Shown here: in pieces, positions 1 through 6,799 of the stretch
Layout of the letters: each line of letters opens with the position of its first letter
Numbering within the stretch: position 1 is the stretch's first letter
Assembly (NCBI GenBank): GCA_016290695.1
Contig: JAEEUX010000035.1
Location: forward strand, 1-13,900
Reading direction: 5' to 3'
Origin: Oscillospiraceae bacterium
GTDB taxonomy: Bacteria > Bacillota > Clostridia > Oscillospirales > Oscillospiraceae
DNA: 13,900 nucleotides
Program-made: the position numbers and the translations under genes
The notes under the pieces: model-generated
The model's input: only the letters and a program-made list of their open reading frames with translations
The model's database searches: none
Told to the model about the DNA's origin: nothing

Positions 1-4
1 CCGT

Positions 5-90
5 CAGAATTTTCGTCAGATTGTTCAAAAAACGCAGGTAATACTTTGTGTATTGCCGAGTATTTTTGGACGATATGACGGAATATTCTG
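5..90 (+). repeat. 86-bp quasi-palindromic interspersed repeat, left copy
   Basis: The outer arms CAGAATTTTCGTCA and TGACGGAATATTCTG are imperfect reverse complements. At the centre (40-54) is a 15-bp core AATACTTTGTGTATT, itself a 5-bp stem with a 5-nt loop. A second copy of the same length, with the identical 15-bp core and the same arm layout, lies in opposite orientation at 13794-13879. Length, core position and foldback arms are seen directly. That it is a dispersed non-coding palindromic element is inferred from only two copies. No gene is seen in 1-135 apart from the end of the transglutaminase-like gene starting at 136. Confidence 0.7.
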
Positions 91-135
91 CAAGTAAGAT
101 ATGTGCCGGGAATTATGCGGTGTTGCCCTAAAGAC

Positions 136-1044
136 TCAGTAGAGATATTTCGGCGCGTAATTCTCGCCGTCGCCGATATACTTCATTATTGCCTCGCTCT
201 CCTTCGCGCTGGAGGCAAAGGTGGGATCCATGAGCTTCCAGGTCGTGCCGTCGAAGTAAATGGCGCTGTTTATCCAGCCGTCCTTCTCGGAATAGACGTT
301 TATCCAGGCGTGATAAGTCTTTCCCGCGTAGCCGACGACGAGCTTGCAGGGGATGCCTTGGCTGCGGAGCATAGCTGTCATGACGGAGGCATAGTCGAAG
401 CAAATGCCTTTCTTCTCTGCGAGAACGGAATCAAGCACGGGAAGATATCCGGAACTGACGTTTTCCGCGCGGTCATGGTCATAGCTGAAGTTATCGACAA
501 CGAAGCTGTAAACCGCCTTGATTTTGTCAAGAAGCTCGGTCTTTCCAGCGGTGAGCTCCTTACCCTTCGCGACGACCTTGCTGTCCATAGTGTAGTTTAC
601 ATACTGGTTCGGAAGCAGGAAGGGCGCGAACTCGTTCGTGAGCACAACGTCAACGGAAGCACTGTAGGAAGTGGAGTATTTGTTGCCGCTCGTGTTTTTG
701 TAAACGGTAATCTTATAGTTCCCGTTGCCGTCGGAGAAGGGGAAGGTTTCATAATTACCGCTGTTATTGAGATTGTAGGAATACTTGACCCCTGACGGGC
801 ACTGAACAACAATGCGGATTCTGCTCGTAGTGCTTTCAAGATATTTAACCATAAAATATCCGCTCGAAGCATTTGAAGCATCGATGGAAGCTTTTTCGTT
901 CTGATAAACGACAGTGCCGGAGGCAGTTGGCATAGCAAGACCTTCTGCGCCGGCGGCAGAGCCTGAGATTGCGCCGAATCCGACGAAGATCGAAGCTATT
1001 AAGAGAACGGCACAGAAAACCGCAAAAAATCTTTTGCGTTTCAT
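136..1044 (-). CDS. secreted transglutaminase-like (transglutaminase core) protein
   Basis: A 302-residue protein. Residues 1-33 form a signal peptide with a KRKR start and a hydrophobic run ending at an Ala/Ser/Gly-rich cleavage region, so it acts outside the membrane. Residues about 40-135 are beta-rich with no family I can name. A transglutaminase-like core follows: Cys215 in GICFDYASVMTAML, His245 in TYHAWINVY and Asp273 in WKLMDPTF give a complete Cys-His-Asp triad, so it should be catalytically competent. Families with this core include cysteine proteases, peptidases of cell-wall peptides and cross-linkers; substrate cannot be told. The start at 1044 is chosen because an AGAAAGGGG ribosome site lies just upstream and the signal peptide begins there; a GTG further upstream adds 20 residues that do not fit a signal peptide. 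It lies 146 bp after pilT on the same strand but has its own promoter-like element. Confidence 0.88.
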   Translation of the reverse strand: MKRKRFFAVFCAVLLIASIFVGFGAISGSAAGAEGLAMPTASGTVVYQNEKASIDASNASSGYFMVKYLESTTSRIRIVVQCPSGVKYSYNLNNSGNYETFPFSDGNGNYKITVYKNTSGNKYSTSYSASVDVVLTNEFAPFLLPNQYVNYTMDSKVVAKGKELTAGKTELLDKIKAVYSFVVDNFSYDHDRAENVSSGYLPVLDSVLAEKKGICFDYASVMTAMLRSQGIPCKLVVGYAGKTYHAWINVYSEKDGWINSAIYFDGTTWKLMDPTFASSAKESEAIMKYIGDGENYAPKYLY

Positions 1045-1092
1045 GGAATAAACCCCTTTCTGGAAGGACAATCTACCCGAATTTATATCTGA

Positions 1093-1128
1093 ACTATAAC
1101 ACACGAAGGTTACAGTTTAGTCACATTT
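1093..1128 (-). promoter_or_regulatory. promoter-like element shared with the small duplicated-domain gene
   Basis: Read on the minus strand, this 36-nt segment contains CTAAACTGTAACCT, then TGTTATAGT, an extended -10 (TATAGT at 1098-1093, preceded by TGT). The box CTGTAACC (1115-1108) ends exactly 9 bp before the -10. The same arrangement occurs at 6875-6910 before the plus-strand gene at 6955, with 28 of 36 positions identical by eye. Expected transcription start is near 1086, giving a leader of about 42 nt before the transglutaminase start. No consensus -35 is present, so activation by a regulator or an alternative sigma factor is possible. Confidence 0.55.
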
Positions 1129-1157
1129 TCAAAAAGAAATGGCTTAAAATGTGACTA
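1118..1157. repeat. perfect 12-bp inverted repeat, possible operator
   Basis: TAGTCACATTTT (1118-1129) and AAAATGTGACTA (1146-1157) are exact reverse complements separated by 16 bp. The inner arm overlaps the upstream edge of the promoter-like element before the transglutaminase gene. The stem is AT-rich and lacks a following T-run on either strand, so it is a poor intrinsic terminator for pilT. A protein-binding site or weak attenuating hairpin fits better; function is inferred. Confidence 0.5.
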
Positions 1158-1190
1158 TTTCGGAAAATCGGGAGAAATTGCGCGGAAAAA

Positions 1191-2255
1191 TCAGAGCAGG
1201 GAAATACGCTTCTGCATGAGGTCGGGCGCTGCGGCGAAGAGGAGGGCTGTGTCCTTGGTGATTACCTTATCCTGTAAAAGCTTGAGAATGTACGCATCCA
1301 TGCCTATCATGCCCTCGGCGGCGGAGGTGGCGATAACGGAGTCTATCTGATGGGCCTTGGACTCGCGGATCATATTGCGGATGGCGTTATTGAGGTGCAT
1401 TATCTCAAAGGCGGGGACGAGGCCGCCGTCCACCGTGGGGAGAAGCTGCTGCGAAACGACGGACTGGAGCAGGGAAGCGAGCTGAACCCTTATCTGCTGC
1501 TGCTGCGCGGGCGGGAAAACGTCGATGATACGGTCTATAGTGTTCGCCGCACCGACGGTGTGAAGCGTGGAGATGACAAGATGACCTGTCTCGGCGGCGG
1601 TAAGCGCGGTGCTTATCGTCTCATGGTCGCGCATTTCGCCGACGAGGATAACGTCCGGCGACTGGCGCAGGCAGGCGCGCAGCGCGGTGACGTAGTTTTC
1701 CGAGTCAAGCTCGACCTCGCGCTGGCTTATGAGGCTGGTGTTGTTGCGGTGCAGGTATTCGATAGGCTCCTCAAGAGTGATGATGTGGCCCGCACGGGTG
1801 GAGTTAATGCGGTCGATTATGCAGGCAAGGGTGGTGGATTTGCCGCTTCCGGCGGAACCCGTTACGAGGACGAGACCCTTGGTGTGCGCGGAAATCGCCA
1901 TTACGTTGTCCGGGATGTTCTTTTCCTTATAATCCGGAATACCGAAAGAAATGACGCGGATTACCGCAGCGAGGGAGCCGCGCTGCTTATAGGTGCATAC
2001 GCGGAAACGCGCAAGGCCCGGCAGGGCGAAGGAAAAATCATCGTCGCCCAGCTTCAGGAAGCGCTCTATATCGCGCTTTGCCAGCCCATAGATATTATGG
2101 ATGTAATCCTCGGAATTTTCAGGGCGAAGCATTTCCTCGTCAAGCTTGACGATTTCACGCTTCAGCTTGCATGCCGCGGGACTGCCGACGACGATGAATA
2201 TGTCCTCAGCGCCCATTTCAACGGCTCTTTTCAAAAGCTCTTCAAGACTAAGCAT
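1191..2255 (-). CDS. pilT: type IV pilus retraction ATPase PilT
   Basis: A 354-residue PilT/VirB11-type secretion ATPase, close to the usual PilT length. Visible motifs in order: Walker A GSAGSGKST (133-141), Asp box ITLEEPIE (159-166), Walker B VILVGEMRD (202-210), His box HLVISTLHT (225-233) and the PilT-characteristic AIRNMIRE (291-298). In known systems a hexamer at the inner face of the membrane uses ATP to depolymerise pili and drive twitching or adhesion dynamics. The start is fixed by GGAGG 7 bp upstream of the ATG. It is the last gene of the pilus block, 41 bp after the PilX-like gene. It is the only ATPase here: the assembly ATPase PilB is absent, so either PilB lies elsewhere or this protein also serves assembly. 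The family call is firm; the retraction role is inferred from the AIRNMIRE motif. Confidence 0.93.
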   Translation of the reverse strand: MLSLEELLKRAVEMGAEDIFIVVGSPAACKLKREIVKLDEEMLRPENSEDYIHNIYGLAKRDIERFLKLGDDDFSFALPGLARFRVCTYKQRGSLAAVIRVISFGIPDYKEKNIPDNVMAISAHTKGLVLVTGSAGSGKSTTLACIIDRINSTRAGHIITLEEPIEYLHRNNTSLISQREVELDSENYVTALRACLRQSPDVILVGEMRDHETISTALTAAETGHLVISTLHTVGAANTIDRIIDVFPPAQQQQIRVQLASLLQSVVSQQLLPTVDGGLVPAFEIMHLNNAIRNMIRESKAHQIDSVIATSAAEGMIGMDAYILKLLQDKVITKDTALLFAAAPDLMQKRISLL

Positions 2256-2296
2256 ATTTTATCCTCCAGTTCAGCGACCCTTCGCGCTGTGAAAAA

Positions 2297-2737
2297 TTAT
2301 TGCATGATGTTTAAGGTGTCGTCGATTATCCAGTCGCCCGTTTCGCGAACTGTCCACGCGACTATGCGGTATCCGCCCGCTTCGCCGGAAAGCTCGACAT
2401 AAAGGTCCTGCATATCGTCTATCGGGACACTGTAGCAAAGCTCGCCGCCGAATTCGCCCTCGCAGGAGAGAATTTCCGTCCCGCAGGCGGAGATGATATC
2501 GCCCTGCCGGTCAAAATCGCCGGAAACGAGCGCGTTATAAACGTCCACCGCCGCGCTGTCGGCGGCGTAATACGCTGTTACGGAATCGGCTGAACGACGG
2601 GCAAGGTCAAGCTCGTTTCGCGCGGTGATGTAGGAAAGAACGGCGAAAACAGTGAGGCACAAAACGGAGAAAACCATGACGATAGACGTGCTGCCGACGT
2701 TTATGTTCGGGGAGGACTGATTGGATTTCTTCTTCAT
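2297..2737 (-). CDS. PilX-like minor pilin / pilus-associated membrane protein
   Basis: A 146-residue protein with a Lys-rich N-terminus, a single membrane helix (about residues 14-40) and a following amphipathic stretch containing AYYAADSAA, then a small extracellular domain. The pattern of a Gly-Ser start to the helix, a polar helical continuation and an AAD/AAE motif resembles PilX N-terminal regions of minor pilins. There is no canonical GFTLIE cleavage motif. Its ATG overlaps the stop of the preceding gene (ATGA), with GGGAGGTG as ribosome site, so it is translationally coupled in the pilus operon. The name is an inference from topology and context; the remainder is unrecognised. Confidence 0.6.
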   Translation of the reverse strand: MKKKSNQSSPNINVGSTSIVMVFSVLCLTVFAVLSYITARNELDLARRSADSVTAYYAADSAAVDVYNALVSGDFDRQGDIISACGTEILSCEGEFGGELCYSVPIDDMQDLYVELSGEAGGYRIVAWTVRETGDWIIDDTLNIMQ

Positions 2738-3153
2738 TGCGGCGCACCTCCCGGAAGCTTGATATCGAGCGAATAGAGCAGCTTATCGTCGGCAAGACGA
2801 ATGACCTCTATATGAGCGCCGCTGCCGCTGCCTTCAAGCGTGAGGGTAAAGGCGGCTTTATCGGCGGAGCAGTGCTGCCACTGCTTATCGTAGGAGGCGA
2901 AGCATGAGCTTCCGCTCGCGCTGAGGGAAAGAAGCTCCGCGGTTTTTGCCGCGTCGCCGCCCTCGCCGCGCCAGCATTCCGCCGCGGACTCGACCCTGAT
3001 CACGGCGTTGCTAAGGTCGCTTGCAAGCTCAGAGGCGAGCTTGGATTCGGCAAAGGTCCTCATGCATATAGCCGCGGAGAGCGCGAAAATGAGCACGACG
3101 ACTATGAGCTCCATGAGGAAAAGGCTCGTTTTTGAAGCGGAAAAGCGTTTCAT
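2734..3153 (-). CDS. type IV pilin-like protein with prepilin-like N-terminus
   Basis: A 139-residue protein. The N-terminus MKRFSASKTS is followed by LFLMELIVVVLIF, matching the class III prepilin pattern with Glu at +5 if cleavage occurs after Ser. Ser at -1 instead of Gly is unusual. The hydrophobic helix (about 10-32) would pack in a pilus core and the rest is a small globular domain with two Cys residues (ECWRGE and SSCFAS) that could form a disulfide. The start at 3153 is preferred over an upstream alternative at 3222 because it overlaps the preceding stop as ATGA, has GGGAGGGG upstream and places the positively charged segment directly before the helix. Probably a minor pilin. Confidence 0.72.
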   Translation of the reverse strand: MKRFSASKTSLFLMELIVVVLIFALSAAICMRTFAESKLASELASDLSNAVIRVESAAECWRGEGGDAAKTAELLSLSASGSSCFASYDKQWQHCSADKAAFTLTLEGSGSGAHIEVIRLADDKLLYSLDIKLPGGAPQ

Positions 3154-3635
3154 CCTTCGCCCCTCCCTTCGCCGCAGAGGCTTATAAACAGCTCGCTCGT
3201 TCCGCCGTCTGCGCCCGTGCACTCGACGCGGATGATATTATCGCTCGGCATTGAAAACTCGATGTTTTCAGCCTCGATTATCTCGTCCCCCGCGTCGGGC
3301 GGGAGGCCGACGTTCTCCTGCATATAGAGCTCGCGAACGCTGCCGTCGTAGAGATAGATATAGGTTACGAAATTCTCCCCGTCGACGCTCTCTCTGAGCG
3401 CGAGCGCGGGGACGCCGCCTATCTCGCCGATATAGATATCGCCCTCGGCGTTATAGTGGCGGAGCTTTGTGCTTATGTAATTGAGGCAGGTTCTCTCCTG
3501 AAACTGCTCCTCCACCGAGACGGAAATGTTTTTATAAGCCGACGCGCCCGAAATAAGGACCATCAGCACCGCCGCGGTAAAAACCAAAAAGAGCAGCAGG
3601 ACGAAGACCACGTCAAACGAATGTTTTTCTTTCAT
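3150..3635 (-). CDS. single-pass membrane protein of the pilus operon (DUF4860-like)
   Basis: A 161-residue protein with a short charged start, one long membrane helix (about 8-33) and a soluble beta-rich domain containing pairs such as ALALRE and YIYLYDGSVRELY. It resembles the small uncharacterised proteins called DUF4860 that occur in Clostridial pilus clusters; this assignment is from memory and not certain. The ATG overlaps the preceding stop (ATGA) with GAGGT upstream, and its own stop overlaps the next start in the same way. It probably forms part of the pilus fibre or its membrane base. The C-terminal GEGRGEG tail is low complexity. Confidence 0.6.
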   Translation of the reverse strand: MKEKHSFDVVFVLLLFLVFTAAVLMVLISGASAYKNISVSVEEQFQERTCLNYISTKLRHYNAEGDIYIGEIGGVPALALRESVDGENFVTYIYLYDGSVRELYMQENVGLPPDAGDEIIEAENIEFSMPSDNIIRVECTGADGGTSELFISLCGEGRGEG

Positions 3636-3961
3636 TGCTTTACCTCAATAATTGTTATCTGAGGCATGATATTCGTGGCGAAAACCTCATAGTCCACGAT
3701 ATACTTATCCTCGTCGATTTTAACATTATAATTATCGCGCAGATATTCGTAGCTTGCCGGATAAAAACCCTCAACCGCATAGCAGCTTATCATCGCCCGG
3801 CGCACGCTCTGCTCGGCGACGCGAAGCTCCTCCTCAGCGCTGCTGCCGGAGGCGCTGTTAACGCCGACGACAAAGACCACCGCGATTACCACGAAAAAAA
3901 TAAGCGCGATAAGGTTATCCTTCAAAAAATCTATAAATACGTTTCCGCGAAGCTTTCTCAT
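3632..3961 (-). CDS. small pseudopilin-like protein (GspG-like C-terminal pattern)
   Basis: A 109-residue protein with a basic N-terminus (MRKLRGN), a membrane helix at about 15-37 and a short extracellular region. The segment CYAVEGFYPASYEYLRDNY resembles the YP..L..L pattern after the helix in GspG/pilin-type subunits. It lacks a recognisable prepilin cleavage site, so if it is a pilin it is atypical. It starts 5 bp after the pilC stop with an AGGGTGA ribosome site over that stop, and its end overlaps the next gene by ATGA. Being first of the pilin-like genes it may be the more abundant subunit, which is speculation. Confidence 0.6.
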   Translation of the reverse strand: MRKLRGNVFIDFLKDNLIALIFFVVIAVVFVVGVNSASGSSAEEELRVAEQSVRRAMISCYAVEGFYPASYEYLRDNYNVKIDEDKYIVDYEVFATNIMPQITIIEVKQ

Positions 3962-3966
3962 TTAAT

Positions 3967-4995
3967 TCACCCTATCGAAGACATTATGCTCATGAGCGGG
4001 AGCATTACGGAGAGGAGAATTACGCCCACGAGGACGGACATTACTATAACGAGGATGGGCTCGACGCGGGCAATCTTCCTGTCGATATCCTCGCGGACGC
4101 CCGCCTCGCTGCGGGCGGCGATTTCGTTCATTACGGTATCGGACGCGCCGGCGCGAATGCCGACGGAGAGCATACGGCAGAACATCGCGGAGAAAATACC
4201 CGCCTGAGCAATCGCGTCCGCGAAGGGCTTGCCTTCGAGGATGCTGCGGCGGCAGGCGCGGATGCGCTCTATCATCTTGTGGTTGTCGCTGAGATTCTGG
4301 GCCATTTCAAGGGAATCGTCGAGGTCGAGGCCGCTTTGCAGCGTCATCGCCATGGCGGAAGCGAAGCGCGCGGAGGCAATGTTGTGGCTGAGCTTCGGCA
4401 TCAAAAACGCCGCTATGCGCCCGCGGAGATTGCGGTTTGAGAAAACGACGATGAGCGCCGCGATAACGGCGATGAGCACGATAACGATAACGAGCCAGTT
4501 GCGGCTGAGCGCGGCGCCGAAGCCCATTGCGGCGGAGGCCGTGGCGGACATCGTCGCGCCGAGCTGACGGAAGGTGTCGTTAAATATCGGGAGAACCTTG
4601 GTTACGAGGATGACGACGACGAAAAGCATCATCACGAGCAGGACGGCGGGGTAGAGAACGGCGCTGCGGATGCTGCGCGAAAGCTGCTCCTGCCTGTCAT
4701 AATACTCGCTGAGCGCCTTTAAAACGGCGTCCAGATTGCCGGTGCGTTCGCCGATGGCTACCATATCCATCATGTACTTCGGGAAAAGACCGCTTTCCGT
4801 GAGCGCGGCGCTGAGAGTTCCGCCGAGGCTCATTTTGTCGGCAATTTCCTGAAGCTCTTTCCTTGCTTCCTCGTCATCCTCGTCGGCGCAAAGAAGCAGG
4901 ATGCCTTCGTTTATGGAGATGCCCGCCTGAAGAATGAGGTGGAGCTCCATGCAGAAGGACGAAAGATAGTCTGCCTTGAATGTTTTTTTGCTCAT
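3967..4995 (-). CDS. pilC: type IV pilus/type II secretion inner-membrane platform protein (PilC/GspF)
   Basis: A 342-residue GspF-family protein, a little shorter than typical PilC (about 400) because the N-terminal region before the first GspF domain is reduced. Two GspF domains are visible, about 10-130 and 205-325, with the paired motifs MVAIGERTGNLDAVL (78-92) and MLSVGIRAGASDTVM (275-289). Membrane helices lie at about 113-137, 166-186 and 313-338. It forms the membrane platform that couples the cytoplasmic ATPase to pilin insertion and extraction. The start at 4995 has GGGAGG at good distance; a TTG ten codons upstream has no such site. It follows the regulator gene by 89 bp with no clear terminator or promoter between, so read-through is likely. 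Confidence 0.92.
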   Translation of the reverse strand: MSKKTFKADYLSSFCMELHLILQAGISINEGILLLCADEDDEEARKELQEIADKMSLGGTLSAALTESGLFPKYMMDMVAIGERTGNLDAVLKALSEYYDRQEQLSRSIRSAVLYPAVLLVMMLFVVVILVTKVLPIFNDTFRQLGATMSATASAAMGFGAALSRNWLVIVIVLIAVIAALIVVFSNRNLRGRIAAFLMPKLSHNIASARFASAMAMTLQSGLDLDDSLEMAQNLSDNHKMIERIRACRRSILEGKPFADAIAQAGIFSAMFCRMLSVGIRAGASDTVMNEIAARSEAGVREDIDRKIARVEPILVIVMSVLVGVILLSVMLPLMSIMSSIG

Positions 4996-5084
4996 ATAAG
5001 GATTCCTCCCAACTAAGATTGACAAAAAGAAAGAATACGCCGTACACGATGAAGCGGACGGCGAAGATGCGCGGCGGCAGGATA

Positions 5085-6293
5085 CTAAAGCTGAACGTCT
5101 ACGGGCAGAATGTTATATGATATTTCCGCGGGTATTCGCTTGCATTCGTGCCGGAAGGTGCTGCATATACGGTCGAGAACGCGCTCGCCGTTTTCGTAAT
5201 TGGATGAGGGCAGCATGATAAGATACTGTGTGAGACTGTAACGGGTGAAAATATCGCTGCGGCGCAGAGCGCTGCCGATAATGCCGCGAAGCTTATCCAT
5301 GGCGGTGGAGTTCGTCTTCGGGCTGAGAGGAAGCTGCCCCTGCGGAGCGATAGTGACGAGTGCGAGCTGGATAACCTGGCCGTGACGCGTGAGCGAGCGG
5401 ACGGATACTCTGTAAAAATCCTTGAAAAACTCATATTCGCAGAAAAACGCCCCGTGGAACGCCTCTTCGCTGTCCTCGTTGAGCTGCTCTTTAATGATAT
5501 TAAGGTCAGTCTGCGTCTGGTTCGTCGTCTTAATGATATCGCGGTAGAGCGAGGTAAGCTCCTCCGAGGGCGAAACGCCGAACTGACTGTAGAGCATTTT
5601 CGTGATGTGCTCATAATGCTGCATGGCGTTCTGAACGGCGCCGCTTTTGTAAAGCGCGCGGATCATCGAACAGTGGAGCGATTCCTCATAAGGGTCGATA
5701 GCGGTGGCGCGCTGGCAGACGGAGATAATATCCTCGCTGCGCCCGCGCTTTTCAAGCAGCTCGACCGCCTCATGCACTATGCGGATATACTGCGTATGAT
5801 AATATGTACTTATCGGGACGGCCCAGGCCTCAAGCGCGGCCTTGGGCAGAAAATCGCCCTTATAAATATCTATTGCCTGCAATAAATAAGAAAGACGTTT
5901 TTCCTCATCCTTTTCGCGCTCCGCGTTCTGGCAGAGCTTTTCAAAAACGTCGCAGTCTACGATGGCGTCTACGTCGTTATTCCATGCGTAGGTCCCGCGG
6001 CGGCAGCGGATAAGGTCGTTCCCCGAGGGGAAATCGAGCTCCGCAATTACCGCGCGGACGCGGTGAAGGAGAGTTTTCAACGTGTTTGCGGGGTTGGTGA
6101 TATCGTCGTCATCCGGCCAAAGCAGCTCGATCAGGCCGTTTTGAGATATCTCCCTGTCGCGAAACGTGATGAGATACTCAAGCAGCAGCCAAAGCTTTTT
6201 GGAGCGGCTCGATTGGTCGTTAACGGTGTTTTCCCCGTAGGTGATGGAAAACTCGCCGAGAGTATTTATTTTTAACGTGTCTTTCTGAGCCAT
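5085..6293 (-). CDS. BTAD/SARP-type transcriptional regulator with degenerate GGDEF-like C-terminus
   Basis: A 402-residue protein. Residues about 6-103 form an OmpR-type winged helix DNA-binding domain (LKINTLGEFSITYG start, WLLLEYLITF, LLHRVRAVI helices). Residues about 110-256 are a BTAD domain of helical repeats (AIDIYKGDFLP, YEESLHCSMIRALYKSG, SQFGVSPSEELTSLY). The last 120 residues resemble a nucleotide-cyclase/GGDEF fold: LALVTIAP, then ALRRSDIFTRYSLTQYLIMLP (342-362), where RYGGDEF would be expected but reads RYSLTQY, so diguanylate cyclase activity is not expected. I start at 6293 (weak ribosome site) because the upstream extension in this frame runs through a strong promoter. The protein is likely to control the downstream pilus genes, with the C-terminal domain as ligand or partner sensor; both are inferences. 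Confidence 0.85.
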   Translation of the reverse strand: MAQKDTLKINTLGEFSITYGENTVNDQSSRSKKLWLLLEYLITFRDREISQNGLIELLWPDDDDITNPANTLKTLLHRVRAVIAELDFPSGNDLIRCRRGTYAWNNDVDAIVDCDVFEKLCQNAEREKDEEKRLSYLLQAIDIYKGDFLPKAALEAWAVPISTYYHTQYIRIVHEAVELLEKRGRSEDIISVCQRATAIDPYEESLHCSMIRALYKSGAVQNAMQHYEHITKMLYSQFGVSPSEELTSLYRDIIKTTNQTQTDLNIIKEQLNEDSEEAFHGAFFCEYEFFKDFYRVSVRSLTRHGQVIQLALVTIAPQGQLPLSPKTNSTAMDKLRGIIGSALRRSDIFTRYSLTQYLIMLPSSNYENGERVLDRICSTFRHECKRIPAEISYNILPVDVQL

Positions 6294-6417
6294 ATTACAC
6301 CGGCCTGTATAACAGATTTGCTTCCGGCGCGGCGGGAAGACGACGCCGGCGGAACCTTTTCCGCCGGGCCGAGCTCTTGCCCAACGCCTTCTGACAATGA
6401 AAACAATATTCATACAA
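6294..6417 (-). promoter_or_regulatory. structured 5' leader of the BTAD regulator gene
   Basis: From the predicted start near 6417 to the ATG at 6293 there is a leader of about 124 nt. It contains a perfect 9-bp stem (6346-6354 with 6359-6367, CCGGCGGAA/TTCCGCCGG, tetraloop) and a second GC-rich arm pair near 6325-6350. There is no T-run, so it is not an intrinsic terminator. It does not match c-di-GMP-I or other riboswitch cores I know. It may control translation or mRNA stability. Confidence 0.45.
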
Positions 6418-6423
6418 TTATAT

Positions 6424-6452
6424 ATTATAATGACTATTAGCCCGAAAATCAA
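6424..6452 (-). promoter_or_regulatory. sigma-A type promoter for the regulator/pilus unit
   Basis: On the minus strand TTGATT (6452-6447) and a perfect TATAAT (6429-6424) are separated by exactly 17 bp. Expected start of transcription is near 6417. This promoter argues against translation from the ATGs at 6515 or 6413. It would drive the regulator and, by read-through, the pilus genes. Confidence 0.75.
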
Positions 6453-6531
6453 CAAAAATAAAAGGAAGCTGAATACCAAATTCCAATGTTTTTTTAAATC
6501 ACTCCTTGTAAACATAAGCGAGACTAATTAA

Positions 6532-6537
6532 TATAAT
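6532..6537 (+). promoter_or_regulatory. possible -10 element upstream of the structured island
   Basis: A perfect TATAAT lies just upstream of the GC-rich foldable segment. The best -35 candidate, TTGTAA at 6506-6511, is 20 bp away, which is too long for a good promoter, so support is modest. If used, the transcript would begin near 6544. Confidence 0.3.
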
Positions 6538-6543
6538 GCGGAT

Positions 6544-6730
6544 GACCCGGAAATCGGTTGCTTAAGAAGGTATATCGCCTTTCGTTCCCCCCCGCAGGAG
6601 AGGGAGGTCTGTGGCCGGCAGCTGCCTGTAGGCCGGAGGCTCGACGACCCGCACGCCAAAGGCCGGTTTCGCCGAAAAGAGAGCGAAGACCCTGGGCGCG
6701 GGAGGCGTACTGCCGCCCCGCAATATACAT
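6544..6730 (+). ncRNA. candidate structured non-coding RNA (family not recognised)
   Basis: A GC-rich island between AT-rich flanks that folds into nested helices: GTATATCGC (6570-6578) with GCAATATAC (6720-6728); CCCCCCGC (6588-6595) with GCGGGAGG (6698-6705), one mismatch; GGTCT (6606-6610) with AGACC (6687-6691); and a hairpin GGCCGGCAG/CTGTAGGCC (6613-6634) with a CTGC loop. The closing stem, an asymmetric open region of about 10 and 14 nt and a long distal arm recall 6S RNA architecture, but I cannot match conserved bases; raiA-type RNA is another family to test. Strand is set only by the TATAAT at 6532; no terminator is visible. No convincing protein is encoded on either strand. Confidence 0.45.
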
Positions 6731-6799
6731 TATCAATGAAGCTGGAGCATAAAAATATGAAAAAAACTGCACTCAGAGCCAAAATACCCCAAAAAACTC

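Noticed and set aside
103..795. A 230-codon plus-strand frame opposite the transglutaminase gene
   Set aside because: No ribosome site or recognisable domain; the opposite strand has a full catalytic triad and signal peptide.
1350..2402. A 350-codon plus-strand frame opposite pilT
   Set aside because: It lies opposite all PilT motifs and runs into the neighbouring gene; its product has no domain.
6294..6417. Second c-di-GMP riboswitch in the regulator leader
   Set aside because: It is GC-rich and has a stem with a tetraloop, but the CGCAAAGC and GCCTAAA cores are missing.
6294..6515. N-terminal extension of the BTAD regulator from ATG 6515, giving an apparent membrane helix
   Set aside because: This stretch contains a near-consensus promoter and a GC hairpin leader. 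No ribosome site precedes the ATG, and the hydrophobic run is what AT-rich promoter DNA gives in this frame.
6524..6782. Short open frames on both strands of the intergenic island
   Set aside because: They overlap one another, lack ribosome sites and give Arg/Pro/Gly-rich products typical of GC-rich structured DNA.
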